A stretch of 13,296 nt of DNA, taken from positions 1-13,296 of the forward strand of contig CALZLE010000158.1 in NCBI GenBank assembly GCA_945788205.1. The letters run 5' to 3'. Under the pieces are notes generated by a model, which ran no database searches, was not told the origin of the DNA, and saw nothing but the letters and a program-made list of their open reading frames with translations. Positions within the stretch are counted from its first letter, which is position 1, and every line of letters begins with the position of its first letter. The translations under genes were made by a program, and so were the position numbers. The stretch comes from an uncultured Desulfuromonadales bacterium. Its GTDB lineage: Bacteria; Desulfobacterota; Desulfuromonadia; Desulfuromonadales; Geopsychrobacteraceae. Below are positions 1-6,456 of this stretch, piece after piece.

Positions 1-1
1 G

Positions 2-430
2 CTCGGTTTTTTGCTGATGCTCCCCTGTGTTGGATTGCAGGCTGCTCCAGTGCAATCTGGAGTCTTGACAATCGAACTGTCCGAGATCGATTCACAGGCT
101 GGCGGCTTATTGCGGGTTGGTTTGTTTCGAGGCGAAGAGAGTTGGCCGAAACTTAAAAATGCTTTGCAGCTGAAGGAAATATCGGCCGCGGCTGAACAGC
201 TCACAATTCAGTTTACTGACCTTCCTTATGCTGAAAACTACGCGATCGAAATTCATCATGATGAAAATTCCAATGGCAAATTTGATATGCGTTGGTTGCC
301 CTATCCCCGCCCAAAAGAGGGCGTTGGCGTTTCAAACAACAGGTTTGGATTTGGTCACCCTGCCTTTGATGATGCGCGCTTTTCTCTCGACAGGCCGGAA
401 AAAAATATTCAAATCCGAATGCGCTATTAA
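2..430 (+). CDS. DUF2141 exported protein, 5' partial
   Basis: The reading frame is open from the window edge, so the true start lies upstream; the TTG at 11 and ATG at 17 fall inside a hydrophobic stretch. The first visible residues (LGFLLMLPCVGLQA) look like the end of a Sec signal peptide, with cleavage likely after LQA, giving a mature protein of about 125 residues. The rest matches DUF2141 as I know it: a VGLF strand followed by a WP pair, an F-x-DLPY segment, the acidic HDENSNGKFD motif near the middle, EGVGVSNN, and a C-terminal PAFDDARFSL block ending in a beta strand. These proteins are small, predicted beta-rich and secreted to the periplasm; their function is not established. The HDEN-N-K-D pattern could bind a metal such as calcium, but that is inference. 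Identity of the family is fairly sure, the role is unknown. Confidence 0.85.
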   Translation, partial: LGFLLMLPCVGLQAAPVQSGVLTIELSEIDSQAGGLLRVGLFRGEESWPKLKNALQLKEISAAAEQLTIQFTDLPYAENYAIEIHHDENSNGKFDMRWLPYPRPKEGVGVSNNRFGFGHPAFDDARFSLDRPEKNIQIRMRY

Positions 431-453
431 GCTGATCCCTTGCTGCGGAAAAC

Positions 454-471
454 CTTTGTCGTTTGACAAAG
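454..471 (+). other. small perfect hairpin after the DUF2141 gene
   Basis: CTTTGTC and GACAAAG form a perfect 7-bp stem with a four-base loop (GTTT), 23 bases past the DUF2141 stop. No T-run follows on the + strand, so it is a weak candidate for an intrinsic terminator. Its right arm also contains the TTGACA of the next promoter, so it may just be promoter sequence that happens to fold. Confidence 0.35.
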
Positions 472-491
472 ATTAAAACATACTATAGATT
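463..491 (+). promoter_or_regulatory. candidate sigma70 promoter for the pentapeptide-channel gene
   Basis: A perfect -35 hexamer TTGACA lies at 463-468. With 17-bp spacing the -10 is TAGATT (486-491, 4 of 6 matches); with 15-bp spacing it is TATAGA (484-489). Transcription would start near 497-500, which would place the ATG at 495 at or before the start of the message. No second promoter is evident before the HDOD gene, so the promoter probably serves both. Confidence 0.5.
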
Positions 492-582
492 TCAATGAGT
501 AAAGGACAATTCCCTCTAACCCATTGTTGCTAAGACACAAACAGTCCAATCAGCACAGGCAAAAATCGATTTAAATCAGGAT

Positions 583-1479
583 TTGTGTGGCGCAAACTTG
601 ATTGAAGCGGATCTGCGTGGTGTGAACCTGTCAGGTCGTGATTTGAGCAACGCCCGACTGTTTAAGGCTGATTTGCGAGGTGCCAATCTACGGGATGCGA
701 CCTTGGAAGGGGCGGAACTCTCGGCCGCCAATCTTGACGGCGCTGTCCTTGATGGCGCTCATTGCAAGCGTGCTGGGTTTGGCGGGGCCAGTCTGGTAGG
801 AGCGAGCCTGTTCCAGACTGATCTTGAAGAGGCGAGTTTCACCCAGGCCAACCTGAAAGATGCAAACCTGCACTGTGTCAATCTCAGTCATGGTCGCTTT
901 CGTGAAGCGAACCTGTCGGGAGCGGATCTGTCAGAAGCGGATCTGCGTTACGCCGATTTGTCCCTTTCTCAAGTCAAGAACACCAATTTCAGCAATGCCG
1001 ACCTGCGCCATTCCCGGTTGCGGATGATGCGTCAGTTCAAAAAGGCCAATTGGATCGGGGTTGATATCCGCGATATCAACTTTGCTGGTGCCTACTTGAT
1101 GCGCCGGGAAATTATCGATCAGAATTTCATCAAGGAATTTCGTTCCTACAATTGGCTCTCGAAGATCCTCTATTACCCTTGGTTATGGACCTGCGATTGC
1201 GGTCGCAGCATGTTCCGCTGGTGTTGCTGTATAGGTATGCTGTTGTTGCTGTTTTCCTACCTGTATACGTTTGTCGGCATCGATTACGGTGACTACCAGA
1301 CAGCTCTTTCGCCGCTATATTTCAGTGTTGTTACCATGACCACCCTTGGTTATGGTGATGTTTTGCCGAAAACGTTAGGTGGACAAATTATGACGATGGT
1401 CGAAGTTTCCACCGGCTATATCATGCTCGGTGGTCTGCTGTCGATTTTTGCCAATAAGCTGGCCCGTCGCGGGGACTGA
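583..1479 (+). CDS. pentapeptide-repeat protein fused to a K+ channel pore domain
   Basis: About 35 tandem pentapeptide units of the A(D/N)Lxx type fill the first 165 residues and should fold as a right-handed quadrilateral beta-helix. After a linker come a membrane helix (about 210-233), a pore segment with the selectivity filter TTLGYGD at 253-259, and a second membrane helix (about 269-291). This is the Ion_trans_2 two-helix potassium-channel layout, so the protein is probably a tetrameric inner-membrane K+ channel with the repeat solenoid in the cytoplasm. What the solenoid senses is unknown. The start is doubtful: 583 is a TTG with no good ribosome-binding site. The repeat register extends upstream (IDLNQ, DLCGA), and the frame is open back to 520 with no ATG or GTG in it. 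The real start may be a rare codon at 523, or an ATG at 495 reached by a frameshift. The HDOD gene follows after 12 bp. Confidence 0.85.
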   Translation: MCGANLIEADLRGVNLSGRDLSNARLFKADLRGANLRDATLEGAELSAANLDGAVLDGAHCKRAGFGGASLVGASLFQTDLEEASFTQANLKDANLHCVNLSHGRFREANLSGADLSEADLRYADLSLSQVKNTNFSNADLRHSRLRMMRQFKKANWIGVDIRDINFAGAYLMRREIIDQNFIKEFRSYNWLSKILYYPWLWTCDCGRSMFRWCCCIGMLLLLFSYLYTFVGIDYGDYQTALSPLYFSVVTMTTLGYGDVLPKTLGGQIMTMVEVSTGYIMLGGLLSIFANKLARRGD

Positions 1480-1491
1480 CAGGATTAGACT

Positions 1492-2322
1492 ATGCTCGGA
1501 TTTGGAAAGAAAAAGAAAGAAAGTGTACCAGAGGGCTTTGAAGTCCCCAGCTTTTCGATCAATGTTCTCAATCTGTTGAGCAAACTACGTGATCCGGATG
1601 CGTCGATAAATGATCTGGCCCATGAGTTGGAGATCGATCCCGGCCTGCATGTTCGAGTCCTAAAAACGGTCAATTCTGCTGCCTTTGGTCTATCTCATAA
1701 GGTCAGTAACATTTCCCACGCTGTTAATCTGCTCGGTCGCAGCCGGCTCGAATCTTTGGTTCTCTCTGTGGCAACCAAAGACACGCTGTCAAAGAATAAC
1801 GAAGCTCCCTGGCTGAATATGAATCTTTTCTGGGCGTCAGCGGCACGTCGGGCAGCGATTGCCCGTGGCCTGGCTGAAGAGCTGCATCCAAATGACCAGA
1901 GTGATGTGTTTACCATCGCTTTGCTGCAAGATATTGGGGTGCTGATTTTGGCAAATAAGGAAGGTGATCGTTATCGGGATATCTATCTCAAGTGGCAAGA
2001 AGAAGAGGACTACGATCTGATCGACCAGGAAAAGCAGCATTTTGGGATCGATCATGCCACTCTTGGTGAGCAAATGGCAACGCACTGGGGGTTTCCCGAG
2101 ACCTTGAGTGAGGCTATTGGTTGTCATCATCAGCCGGATGCTGAGGACCTTCCATTATCAGTAAAAATTGCCGCTTTGGTGAAGAACCCAAGCGGTGAGG
2201 ATGACAGCAAAATTATTGCTGAAAAAGCAGAACAACTGTTTGGCCTCGATTCTAGTCAGACCCTTGAACTGCTGGAAAGTATTCTGCAAGAAAGCCAGGA
2301 ACTGGCTGCCGCATTAAGTTAA
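1492..2322 (+). CDS. HDOD domain signalling protein
   Basis: The 276-residue protein is almost entirely one HDOD domain (about residues 15-215). Visible landmarks are the IDPGLHVRVLKTVNSAAFG block, the AVNLLGRSRLESLVLS helix, and HH at 212-213. HDOD is a non-catalytic relative of the HD phosphohydrolases; here the position of the HD dyad reads Gln146-Asp147 in LLQDIG, consistent with lost phosphodiesterase activity. Members act as scaffolds in signalling, often beside c-di-GMP enzymes, chemotaxis genes or histidine kinases. No receiver or EAL domain is attached. AGGAT at 1481-1485 is a usable ribosome-binding site six bases before the ATG. The gene sits 12 bp after the channel gene, probably co-transcribed, and 104 bp before a diguanylate cyclase with its own likely promoter. 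The family call is firm; the partner is inferred from context. Confidence 0.92.
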   Translation: MLGFGKKKKESVPEGFEVPSFSINVLNLLSKLRDPDASINDLAHELEIDPGLHVRVLKTVNSAAFGLSHKVSNISHAVNLLGRSRLESLVLSVATKDTLSKNNEAPWLNMNLFWASAARRAAIARGLAEELHPNDQSDVFTIALLQDIGVLILANKEGDRYRDIYLKWQEEEDYDLIDQEKQHFGIDHATLGEQMATHWGFPETLSEAIGCHHQPDAEDLPLSVKIAALVKNPSGEDDSKIIAEKAEQLFGLDSSQTLELLESILQESQELAAALS

Positions 2323-2374
2323 GCCCGCCCTCCTGTGTTAAGTGGAAATCCAAGACTTGTCAGGGCAATCTGTG

Positions 2375-2380
2375 TATAAT
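2375..2380 (+). promoter_or_regulatory. -10 element of a likely promoter for the diguanylate cyclase gene
   Basis: A perfect TATAAT lies 46 bases before the ATG, in the 104-bp gap after the HDOD gene. The best upstream hexamer, TTGTCA at 2357-2362, is only 12 bases away, too close for a standard -35, so either the -35 is poor or the TGTG just upstream gives extended -10-like support. The hexamer is directly visible; its use is inferred. Confidence 0.4.
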
Positions 2381-2426
2381 CGGTCGGAAATGTTAACCGT
2401 AACGCGATTGCCATCACAAAGAATCG

Positions 2427-3152
2427 ATGACTGCTGACTCAACACCCACACCAGAAGAAGTTCCGACCCGTCCGTCTGATTGTCCTGCCGGCAAAAGCGA
2501 CTGCTCTATTGTTGATGAACTGGTCGAGCTGCGTCAGTCACTGGCGGAACTCTCCAGTTTGGTGCGGACCGATCCTCTGACTGGCTTGGCAAACTATCGA
2601 TATTTCTGTTCTGCGCTGGAACAGGAAATGGAACGGACACAGCGCAGTGGCCAGCCGACCACCTTGATTATGCTCGATATCGATCATTTTAAAAAAGTGA
2701 ACGACCAGTGGGGTCATGATGTCGGTAATCAGGCATTAATCCATATTGCCGGACTGATGCGACAGACCGTTCGAAAACTCGACATGCCCTGTCGTTACGG
2801 TGGCGAGGAATTCTCCATTATCCTGCCGAACACTGAACTTGCCGCCAGCATCCCGGTTGCCGAACGACTCCGCCGTACAATTGCTGAAAGTCCATTGTCG
2901 GTCGATGATAAGCCATTGCATTTAACCGCAAGTTTAGGGATCGATTCGTATCTGCTGGGTGATGATGCGTCACTCAACGAGTTAGTACAGCGAGCCGATC
3001 ACTATCTCTATCAGGCCAAGCAGGAAGGCCGAAATCAGGTTCGACATGCCAGTCTGCCGAAGGTTGAACTGGTCAGCCGCGAAGAAAAAGATACACTTTT
3101 CGATCTGTTTGGTCGTGGCGCTGATGATAATCAGGGGGGCGACGCGGAGTAG
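2427..3152 (+). CDS. diguanylate cyclase (soluble GGDEF protein)
   Basis: The enzyme makes cyclic di-GMP from two GTP. The GGDEF domain spans about residues 45-210 of 241: TDPLTGLANYRYF near 48-60, the metal-binding DIDHFKKVND starting at Asp84, and the active-site signature GGEEF at 125-129. An RxxD inhibitory site (R116-K-L-D119) sits exactly five residues before GGEEF, so product feedback inhibition is expected. The N-terminal 25 or so residues are polar and proline-rich; residues about 28-47 (VDELVELRQSLAELSSLV) look like a short coiled coil that could drive the dimerisation needed for activity. There is no membrane segment and no recognisable sensor domain, so input must come from a partner, possibly the HDOD protein encoded just upstream. 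The C-terminal tail of about 30 residues is charged and unassigned. No strong ribosome-binding site precedes the ATG. Confidence 0.95.
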   Translation: MTADSTPTPEEVPTRPSDCPAGKSDCSIVDELVELRQSLAELSSLVRTDPLTGLANYRYFCSALEQEMERTQRSGQPTTLIMLDIDHFKKVNDQWGHDVGNQALIHIAGLMRQTVRKLDMPCRYGGEEFSIILPNTELAASIPVAERLRRTIAESPLSVDDKPLHLTASLGIDSYLLGDDASLNELVQRADHYLYQAKQEGRNQVRHASLPKVELVSREEKDTLFDLFGRGADDNQGGDAE

Positions 3153-3185
3153 GTTGGCCGCGCGCATTTTTTTCAGGAGTTAGAT

Positions 3186-4142
3186 ATGGATATCGTTATT
3201 GTCGATGGTCATACTCTTAATCCCGGCGATCTCGATTGGTCGCCCCTCAAAGAGCTCGGGACTTACGCTGTTTTCCCCCGGACTGCGCCGGATGAGCTGC
3301 TCGAACGAGCGACCAGCGCCGAAATCATTCTCACCAATAAAGTTGTGCTGGATGCAGATACCATTGCGAGTTTACCAAAACTGCAATATATCGGCGTGCT
3401 GGCGACAGGTTTCAATGTTGTCGATCTCGCCGCGGCAAAAGAGCGGGAGATCGTTGTCACCAACATTCCTGGTTACAGTACCGCTTCTGTCAGTCAGATG
3501 GTTTTTGCCCTGCTCTTAGAAATGTCACAACAGGTGGGGCATCATGCCCGTCTGGTGGAAGAAGGGGCATGGAGCCGCTGTGAAGATTTCAGCTTTCACG
3601 AACGGCCTCTGTTTGAGTTGGCCGGAAGAACCTTCGGCATCGTCGGTTATGGTCAGATCGGTCACCAAGTGGCAGAAATTGCCCGCGCGTTTGGGATGAA
3701 GGTTTTGGTTCAAACCGCCAACCCCGATAAATACAAGGAAGAAAAAGGCCTTGAGTTTGTCGATATCGACACCCTTTTCTCTGAATGCGACATTATTAGC
3801 CTCAATTGTCCCCTGACCAGTGAAACCAAACATCTTGTCAATACCGCCCGTTTGGCGCGGGTAAAAGAGGGAACCCTGCTGATCAATACCGGCCGCGGTG
3901 ACTTGATCGACGAAGCGGCGGTTGCAGAAGCTTTGAATGATGGCTACCTCGGTGGATTTGCGGCGGATGTTCTCTCCAGCGAGCCGCCGAGTGAAGACAA
4001 TCCGTTGCTCAGTGCGCCGAACTGTTTCATCACACCTCACATCGCTTGGGCAACCGCAGAAGCGAGACAAAGACTGCTCGACATTGCGATCGCCAACATC
4101 AAGGCATTTCAGGCCGGAGCACCGCAAAACCGGGTCGCCTGA
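3186..4142 (+). CDS. D-2-hydroxyacid dehydrogenase, glycerate dehydrogenase (HprA)-like
   Basis: This is an NAD(P)-dependent cytosolic oxidoreductase of the D-isomer 2-hydroxyacid dehydrogenase family; 318 residues is the normal length. The start VDGHTLNPGDLDW resembles glycerate/hydroxypyruvate dehydrogenases, which interconvert glycerate and hydroxypyruvate. The Rossmann dinucleotide loop is GYGQIG at 154-159. The catalytic triad is visible: Arg237 in NTGRGD, Glu266 in SSEPPSE and His285 in ITPHIAW. An AGGAG site at 3175-3179 fixes the ATG six bases later. The gene starts 33 bp after the cyclase stop, with no terminator between, so read-through is likely. Its stop codon overlaps the next start by one base. 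Other substrates such as lactate or glyoxylate cannot be excluded from sequence alone. Confidence 0.92.
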   Translation: MDIVIVDGHTLNPGDLDWSPLKELGTYAVFPRTAPDELLERATSAEIILTNKVVLDADTIASLPKLQYIGVLATGFNVVDLAAAKEREIVVTNIPGYSTASVSQMVFALLLEMSQQVGHHARLVEEGAWSRCEDFSFHERPLFELAGRTFGIVGYGQIGHQVAEIARAFGMKVLVQTANPDKYKEEKGLEFVDIDTLFSECDIISLNCPLTSETKHLVNTARLARVKEGTLLINTGRGDLIDEAAVAEALNDGYLGGFAADVLSSEPPSEDNPLLSAPNCFITPHIAWATAEARQRLLDIAIANIKAFQAGAPQNRVA

Positions 4143-4855
4143 TGAGTTGGCCGGAACTGCTGGAAAATCTGAGTGCCTCCGGGCGACAACTTGACCAACA
4201 GACAGACCTTCTCTGTCAAACCGAAAATACTCAATTTCAGCTCTTCTGCACCAAAGGTTGCAGCAATTGCTGCACGTTGGCGGTGAACTGCAGCTTTGTC
4301 GAAGCGGTCGCAATAGCGAATAATCTGTCTGCTGATCAGCGGCAAGCCCTCACGGCAAAGCTTCCGCTTTTGCGGCAAATCAGTCAACAGGCCGAAAACC
4401 TGAAAGAGTTTCTGCGTCAGTTTCGTGCTCAACTTGGCGGTTGCCCGTTTCTCGCTGTCGAAGATGGCAGTTGCAGCATTTATCCGCTTCGACCTCTCTC
4501 CTGTCGGGCTCTGCTCTCAACGCGCAACAGTAGCTGGTGTGCCGTCGATTTTGCCGATCTGCACCCGCAGGAAAAAGAAGCTTTTCTTAGCAGCCTCAAT
4601 CCCGAAATTGTCGCTTTTCCGACCCATTATCTGGCCACATCTCAAGAATTAGGATTGGAACTTGAATCGGTCTCTATGGTCGCCATGCGGGATACATTCA
4701 GTGTGGCGCTTAGTGGTAATCTGATTTATCAGGTTTGGCTGGAGACAGAATTTCAGCTCAGCAAAGTATTGGCGCAGGGGTTTGCCGCAACGCGACAGTT
4801 TATTGAGGAACGAAAGCTGGATTTACCGTTTTTGTTGCAGTTACAAGGACGTTGA
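4142..4855 (+). CDS. YkgJ-family cysteine-cluster protein
   Basis: The 237-residue protein carries the zinc/iron-chelating domain first linked to flagellin N-methylase and YkgJ. A first cluster has Cys36, Cys40, Cys43, Cys44 (GCSNCC) and Cys50; a second has Cys101 (GGCPFL), Cys111 (GSCSIYPLRP) and Cys121 (SCRALLS). The IYPLRPLSCR string is the family hallmark. These cysteines probably bind a metal or Fe-S centre; the reaction, if any, is unknown. I chose ATG 4142 because it overlaps the dehydrogenase stop as TGATG, the usual sign of translational coupling, and because the frame upstream of it runs through the dehydrogenase gene with unrelated, low-complexity translation. No separate ribosome-binding site is evident. 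The gene ends four bases before the stop of the opposing methylase gene. Confidence 0.88.
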   Translation: MSWPELLENLSASGRQLDQQTDLLCQTENTQFQLFCTKGCSNCCTLAVNCSFVEAVAIANNLSADQRQALTAKLPLLRQISQQAENLKEFLRQFRAQLGGCPFLAVEDGSCSIYPLRPLSCRALLSTRNSSWCAVDFADLHPQEKEAFLSSLNPEIVAFPTHYLATSQELGLELESVSMVAMRDTFSVALSGNLIYQVWLETEFQLSKVLAQGFAATRQFIEERKLDLPFLLQLQGR

Positions 4856-4859
4856 TGTT

Positions 4860-5393
4860 TTACCCGCCGATTTGACTGTGCTGCCGGATGTATTCGAACA
4901 TCACCACCGACGAGGCGACGCTGACATTCAAACTTTGCACGCTGCCGTACTGCGGAATACTTAACGATTGGATTGAGGTGTATTCTGCAGGATCAAAACT
5001 GCAGCCGAATTCTTCATGCCCCAGAATGAAAGCGCTCTTCTGCGGGAGTTCACAATTACAGAGATTGTTCTCAGCATCTGGTGCCAGCCGAAACAATGTA
5101 TAGCCCTGTTCGCTCAATTCTCGAAAACAACTCCCAAAATCATCATGAAATACTGCCGGAACCTTGCGAAAGGAGCCTTTTGCAGGAGAGGGGTCGAAAG
5201 GGCCGATGTTGATAAGATGAACCGCTGCGGCGCCGAATGCTTCAGCACTGCGGAAGATTTTAGGTACGTTGAAGCCCGGTTTCAGGTTATCAAGCACCAG
5301 AATAAACTGATGCTCGCCTGGTTCCGCCAACACGTTTTTCTGCCGCTCTTTCTGGTAGCGCAGTAGTAAATTTCGGGTGCGGGTTTTGCCCAT
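4860..5393 (-). CDS. SpoU/TrmH-family RNA 2'-O-methyltransferase
   Basis: The 177-residue protein is a SPOUT-class methylase expected to transfer a methyl group from S-adenosylmethionine to a ribose 2'-OH in tRNA or rRNA. Motif 1 is NVPKIFRSAEAFG (Asn42 and Arg48, the catalytic Arg region). Motif 2 is LGHEEFG at 124-130, where the usual G-(S/N)-E-G-x-G is altered but Glu127 and Gly130 remain. Motif 3 is IPQYGSVQSLNVSVA at 146-160, which forms the trefoil-knot cofactor loop. The ATG at 5393 is preferred over one 33 bases upstream because AGGAGA (5400-5405, complement) sits six bases before it. The length is near the minimal TrmH catalytic core, and there is no N-terminal substrate-binding domain, so the RNA target cannot be named. 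Confidence 0.88.
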   Translation of the reverse strand: MGKTRTRNLLLRYQKERQKNVLAEPGEHQFILVLDNLKPGFNVPKIFRSAEAFGAAAVHLINIGPFDPSPAKGSFRKVPAVFHDDFGSCFRELSEQGYTLFRLAPDAENNLCNCELPQKSAFILGHEEFGCSFDPAEYTSIQSLSIPQYGSVQSLNVSVASSVVMFEYIRQHSQIGG

Positions 5394-5399
5394 GATTTC

Positions 5400-5405
5400 T
5401 CTCCT
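5400..5405 (-). promoter_or_regulatory. ribosome-binding site of the SpoU-family methylase gene
   Basis: AGGAGA on the minus strand, six bases before the ATG that ends at 5391. It decides between this start and the in-frame ATG at 5426, which would add only 11 residues and lacks a comparable site. Confidence 0.75.
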
Positions 5406-5421
5406 GGAGAGGCAGGCGACA

Positions 5422-5450
5422 ACCATAGCCGGTTACTCGACAGCAGGCAA
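5422..5450 (-). promoter_or_regulatory. weak candidate promoter for the SpoU-family methylase gene
   Basis: On the minus strand TTGCCT (5450-5445) and TATGGT (5427-5422) are 17 bp apart, each matching 4 of 6 consensus bases. The position, about 30 bases before the ATG, is suitable, but such matches occur by chance. The rest of the 282-bp divergent gap (5394-5675) shows no convincing gene; its small open frames have no homology that I recognise. Confidence 0.3.
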
Positions 5451-5675
5451 GAGTCTGTTGATCCGCTGCTTGTTCACGACGCCGGCTGGTACTGCAGAAC
5501 CGTTCAACCGCAGGCTGGCCACCGGCGAAAAGTTGCGGTACCTGATCGCACTAAATACCTGCGACGGAATCAAAATGAACGTTGCTGTCGATTCTTTGAC
5601 AGGGTGGGTGCGCAAGTCGGACAACAAGAGGTAAAATGGTAGGATGAAAACAGTCTTCGGTGAAAGGAGAGCCTC

Positions 5676-6017
5676 ATGAGCGATCTGCACAGACAAGACT
5701 GCGAACCCTGTCGTAGCGGTGCCCCTTTGGCAGCCGATGCCGAAATCAAACAGTTTCTAGCGCAAATTCCCGACTGGGATATTCTCGAAAGTGACGGAGT
5801 TGCCCGCCTCGTCCGTTGCTACAAGTTCAGAACCTTTACGCAGGCCCTTGCCTTTACCAACCGGGTCGGCGAGATTGCCGAGATGGAGCAGCACCATCCG
5901 GCGATCTTGACCGAGTGGGGCAAGGTGACAGTTAGCTGGTGGACGCACAAGATCGGTGGCCTGCATCGCAACGATTTTGTCATGGCGGCCAAAACCGACC
6001 TGCTGCTTGAAATCTGA
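5676..6017 (+). CDS. phhB: 4a-hydroxytetrahydrobiopterin dehydratase (pterin-4a-carbinolamine dehydratase)
   Basis: The 113-residue protein has the full PCD fold signature: EMEQHHPAI (His73, His74, Pro75), EWGKVTVSWWTH (His91) and GLHRNDFVMAAKTD (Asp100). The enzyme dehydrates 4a-hydroxy-tetrahydropterin to recycle the cofactor of aromatic amino acid hydroxylases. In bacteria without such a hydroxylase it is thought to serve other pterin cofactors, for example in molybdopterin metabolism. The N-terminal DCEPCRSGAPLA with a CxxC is common in bacterial members of the family. AAGGAG at 5664-5669 fixes the start. The stop overlaps the next gene's ATG by one base, so the two are co-translated. No phenylalanine hydroxylase gene lies in the window, so the physiological substrate remains open. 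Confidence 0.93.
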   Translation: MSDLHRQDCEPCRSGAPLAADAEIKQFLAQIPDWDILESDGVARLVRCYKFRTFTQALAFTNRVGEIAEMEQHHPAILTEWGKVTVSWWTHKIGGLHRNDFVMAAKTDLLLEI

Positions 6018-6391
6018 TGCGTGCCGACCTGGGTGCCGACCTGCTGGTTCTACTGCATTTCGGTTTTATTCTTTTTGTTGTTTTCGGCGGCTTATTGGTC
6101 CTGCGTTGGCGCAAGTGTATCTGGTTGCACCTGCCTGCTGTCGTATGGGGAGCCTGGATCGAATTCAGCGGTTGGATCTGCCCGTTGACGCCTCTGGAGA
6201 ACCGGTTGCGCCGAGGTGCCGGTGCCGAAGGCTACAGTGGCGGTTTTATCGAAGAGTATTTGCTGGCGGCCATTTATCCGGATGCGTTGACAAGAGATAT
6301 GCAGATTGTGCTCGGGGTGGGAGTGGTGCTGATCAATCTAATGATCTACGGAGCCATCTTCTTCAGGAGGAGAAAATCGCCAGAATCCTGA
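6017..6391 (+). CDS. DUF2784 family inner-membrane protein
   Basis: The 124-residue protein fits DUF2784: an N-terminal helix LVLLHFGFILFVVFGGLLVL (about 9-29), then WLHLPAVVWGAWIEFSGWICPLTPLE, which holds the conserved His/Trp/Glu/Cys-Pro-Leu-Thr-Pro-Leu-Glu signature, then GYSGGFIEEYLLAAIYP, and a last membrane helix at about 97-116 ending in basic residues (FFRRRK). Three to four membrane segments are expected. The family has no known function. The ATG overlaps the dehydratase stop as TGATG, so expression is coupled to it. A strong hairpin terminator follows 15 bases after the stop. Confidence 0.87.
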   Translation: MRADLGADLLVLLHFGFILFVVFGGLLVLRWRKCIWLHLPAVVWGAWIEFSGWICPLTPLENRLRRGAGAEGYSGGFIEEYLLAAIYPDALTRDMQIVLGVGVVLINLMIYGAIFFRRRKSPES

Positions 6392-6405
6392 CAGCAATTT
6401 AAACC

Positions 6406-6435
6406 AAAAGGCCTCCCGTTTCCGGAAGGCCTTTT
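6406..6435. terminator. bidirectional rho-independent terminator
   Basis: AAAAGGCC and GGCCTTTT pair perfectly over 8 bp. The stem continues inward with T-A, one mismatch, then CCG/CGG-type pairs around a short T-rich loop. The A-run before and T-run after the GC-rich core make it work on both strands. It sits between the converging DUF2784 gene (ends 6391) and the rubrerythrin gene (ends 6457) and should end both transcripts. Confidence 0.9.
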
Positions 6436-6456
6436 CGATCAAGCTTTTGTTGTTGC

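Noticed and set aside
4046..4141. Upstream extension of the cysteine-cluster gene to an earlier start
   Set aside because: It would overlap the end of the dehydrogenase gene by 97 bases; the ATG at 4142 with a TGATG overlap is the normal arrangement.
3525..4313. 262-codon open frame antisense to the dehydrogenase and cysteine-cluster genes
   Set aside because: It spans the junction of two well-supported + strand genes and shows no domain.
5596..5637. TTGACA and TAAAAT as a promoter for the pterin dehydratase gene
   Set aside because: The two hexamers are 30 bp apart, far from the 16-18 bp needed; no better pair was found.
5433..5696. 87-codon open frame on the minus strand in the gap before the pterin dehydratase gene
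   Set aside because: Its start would overlap the dehydratase start, it has no ribosome-binding site, and the translation resembles no family I recognise.
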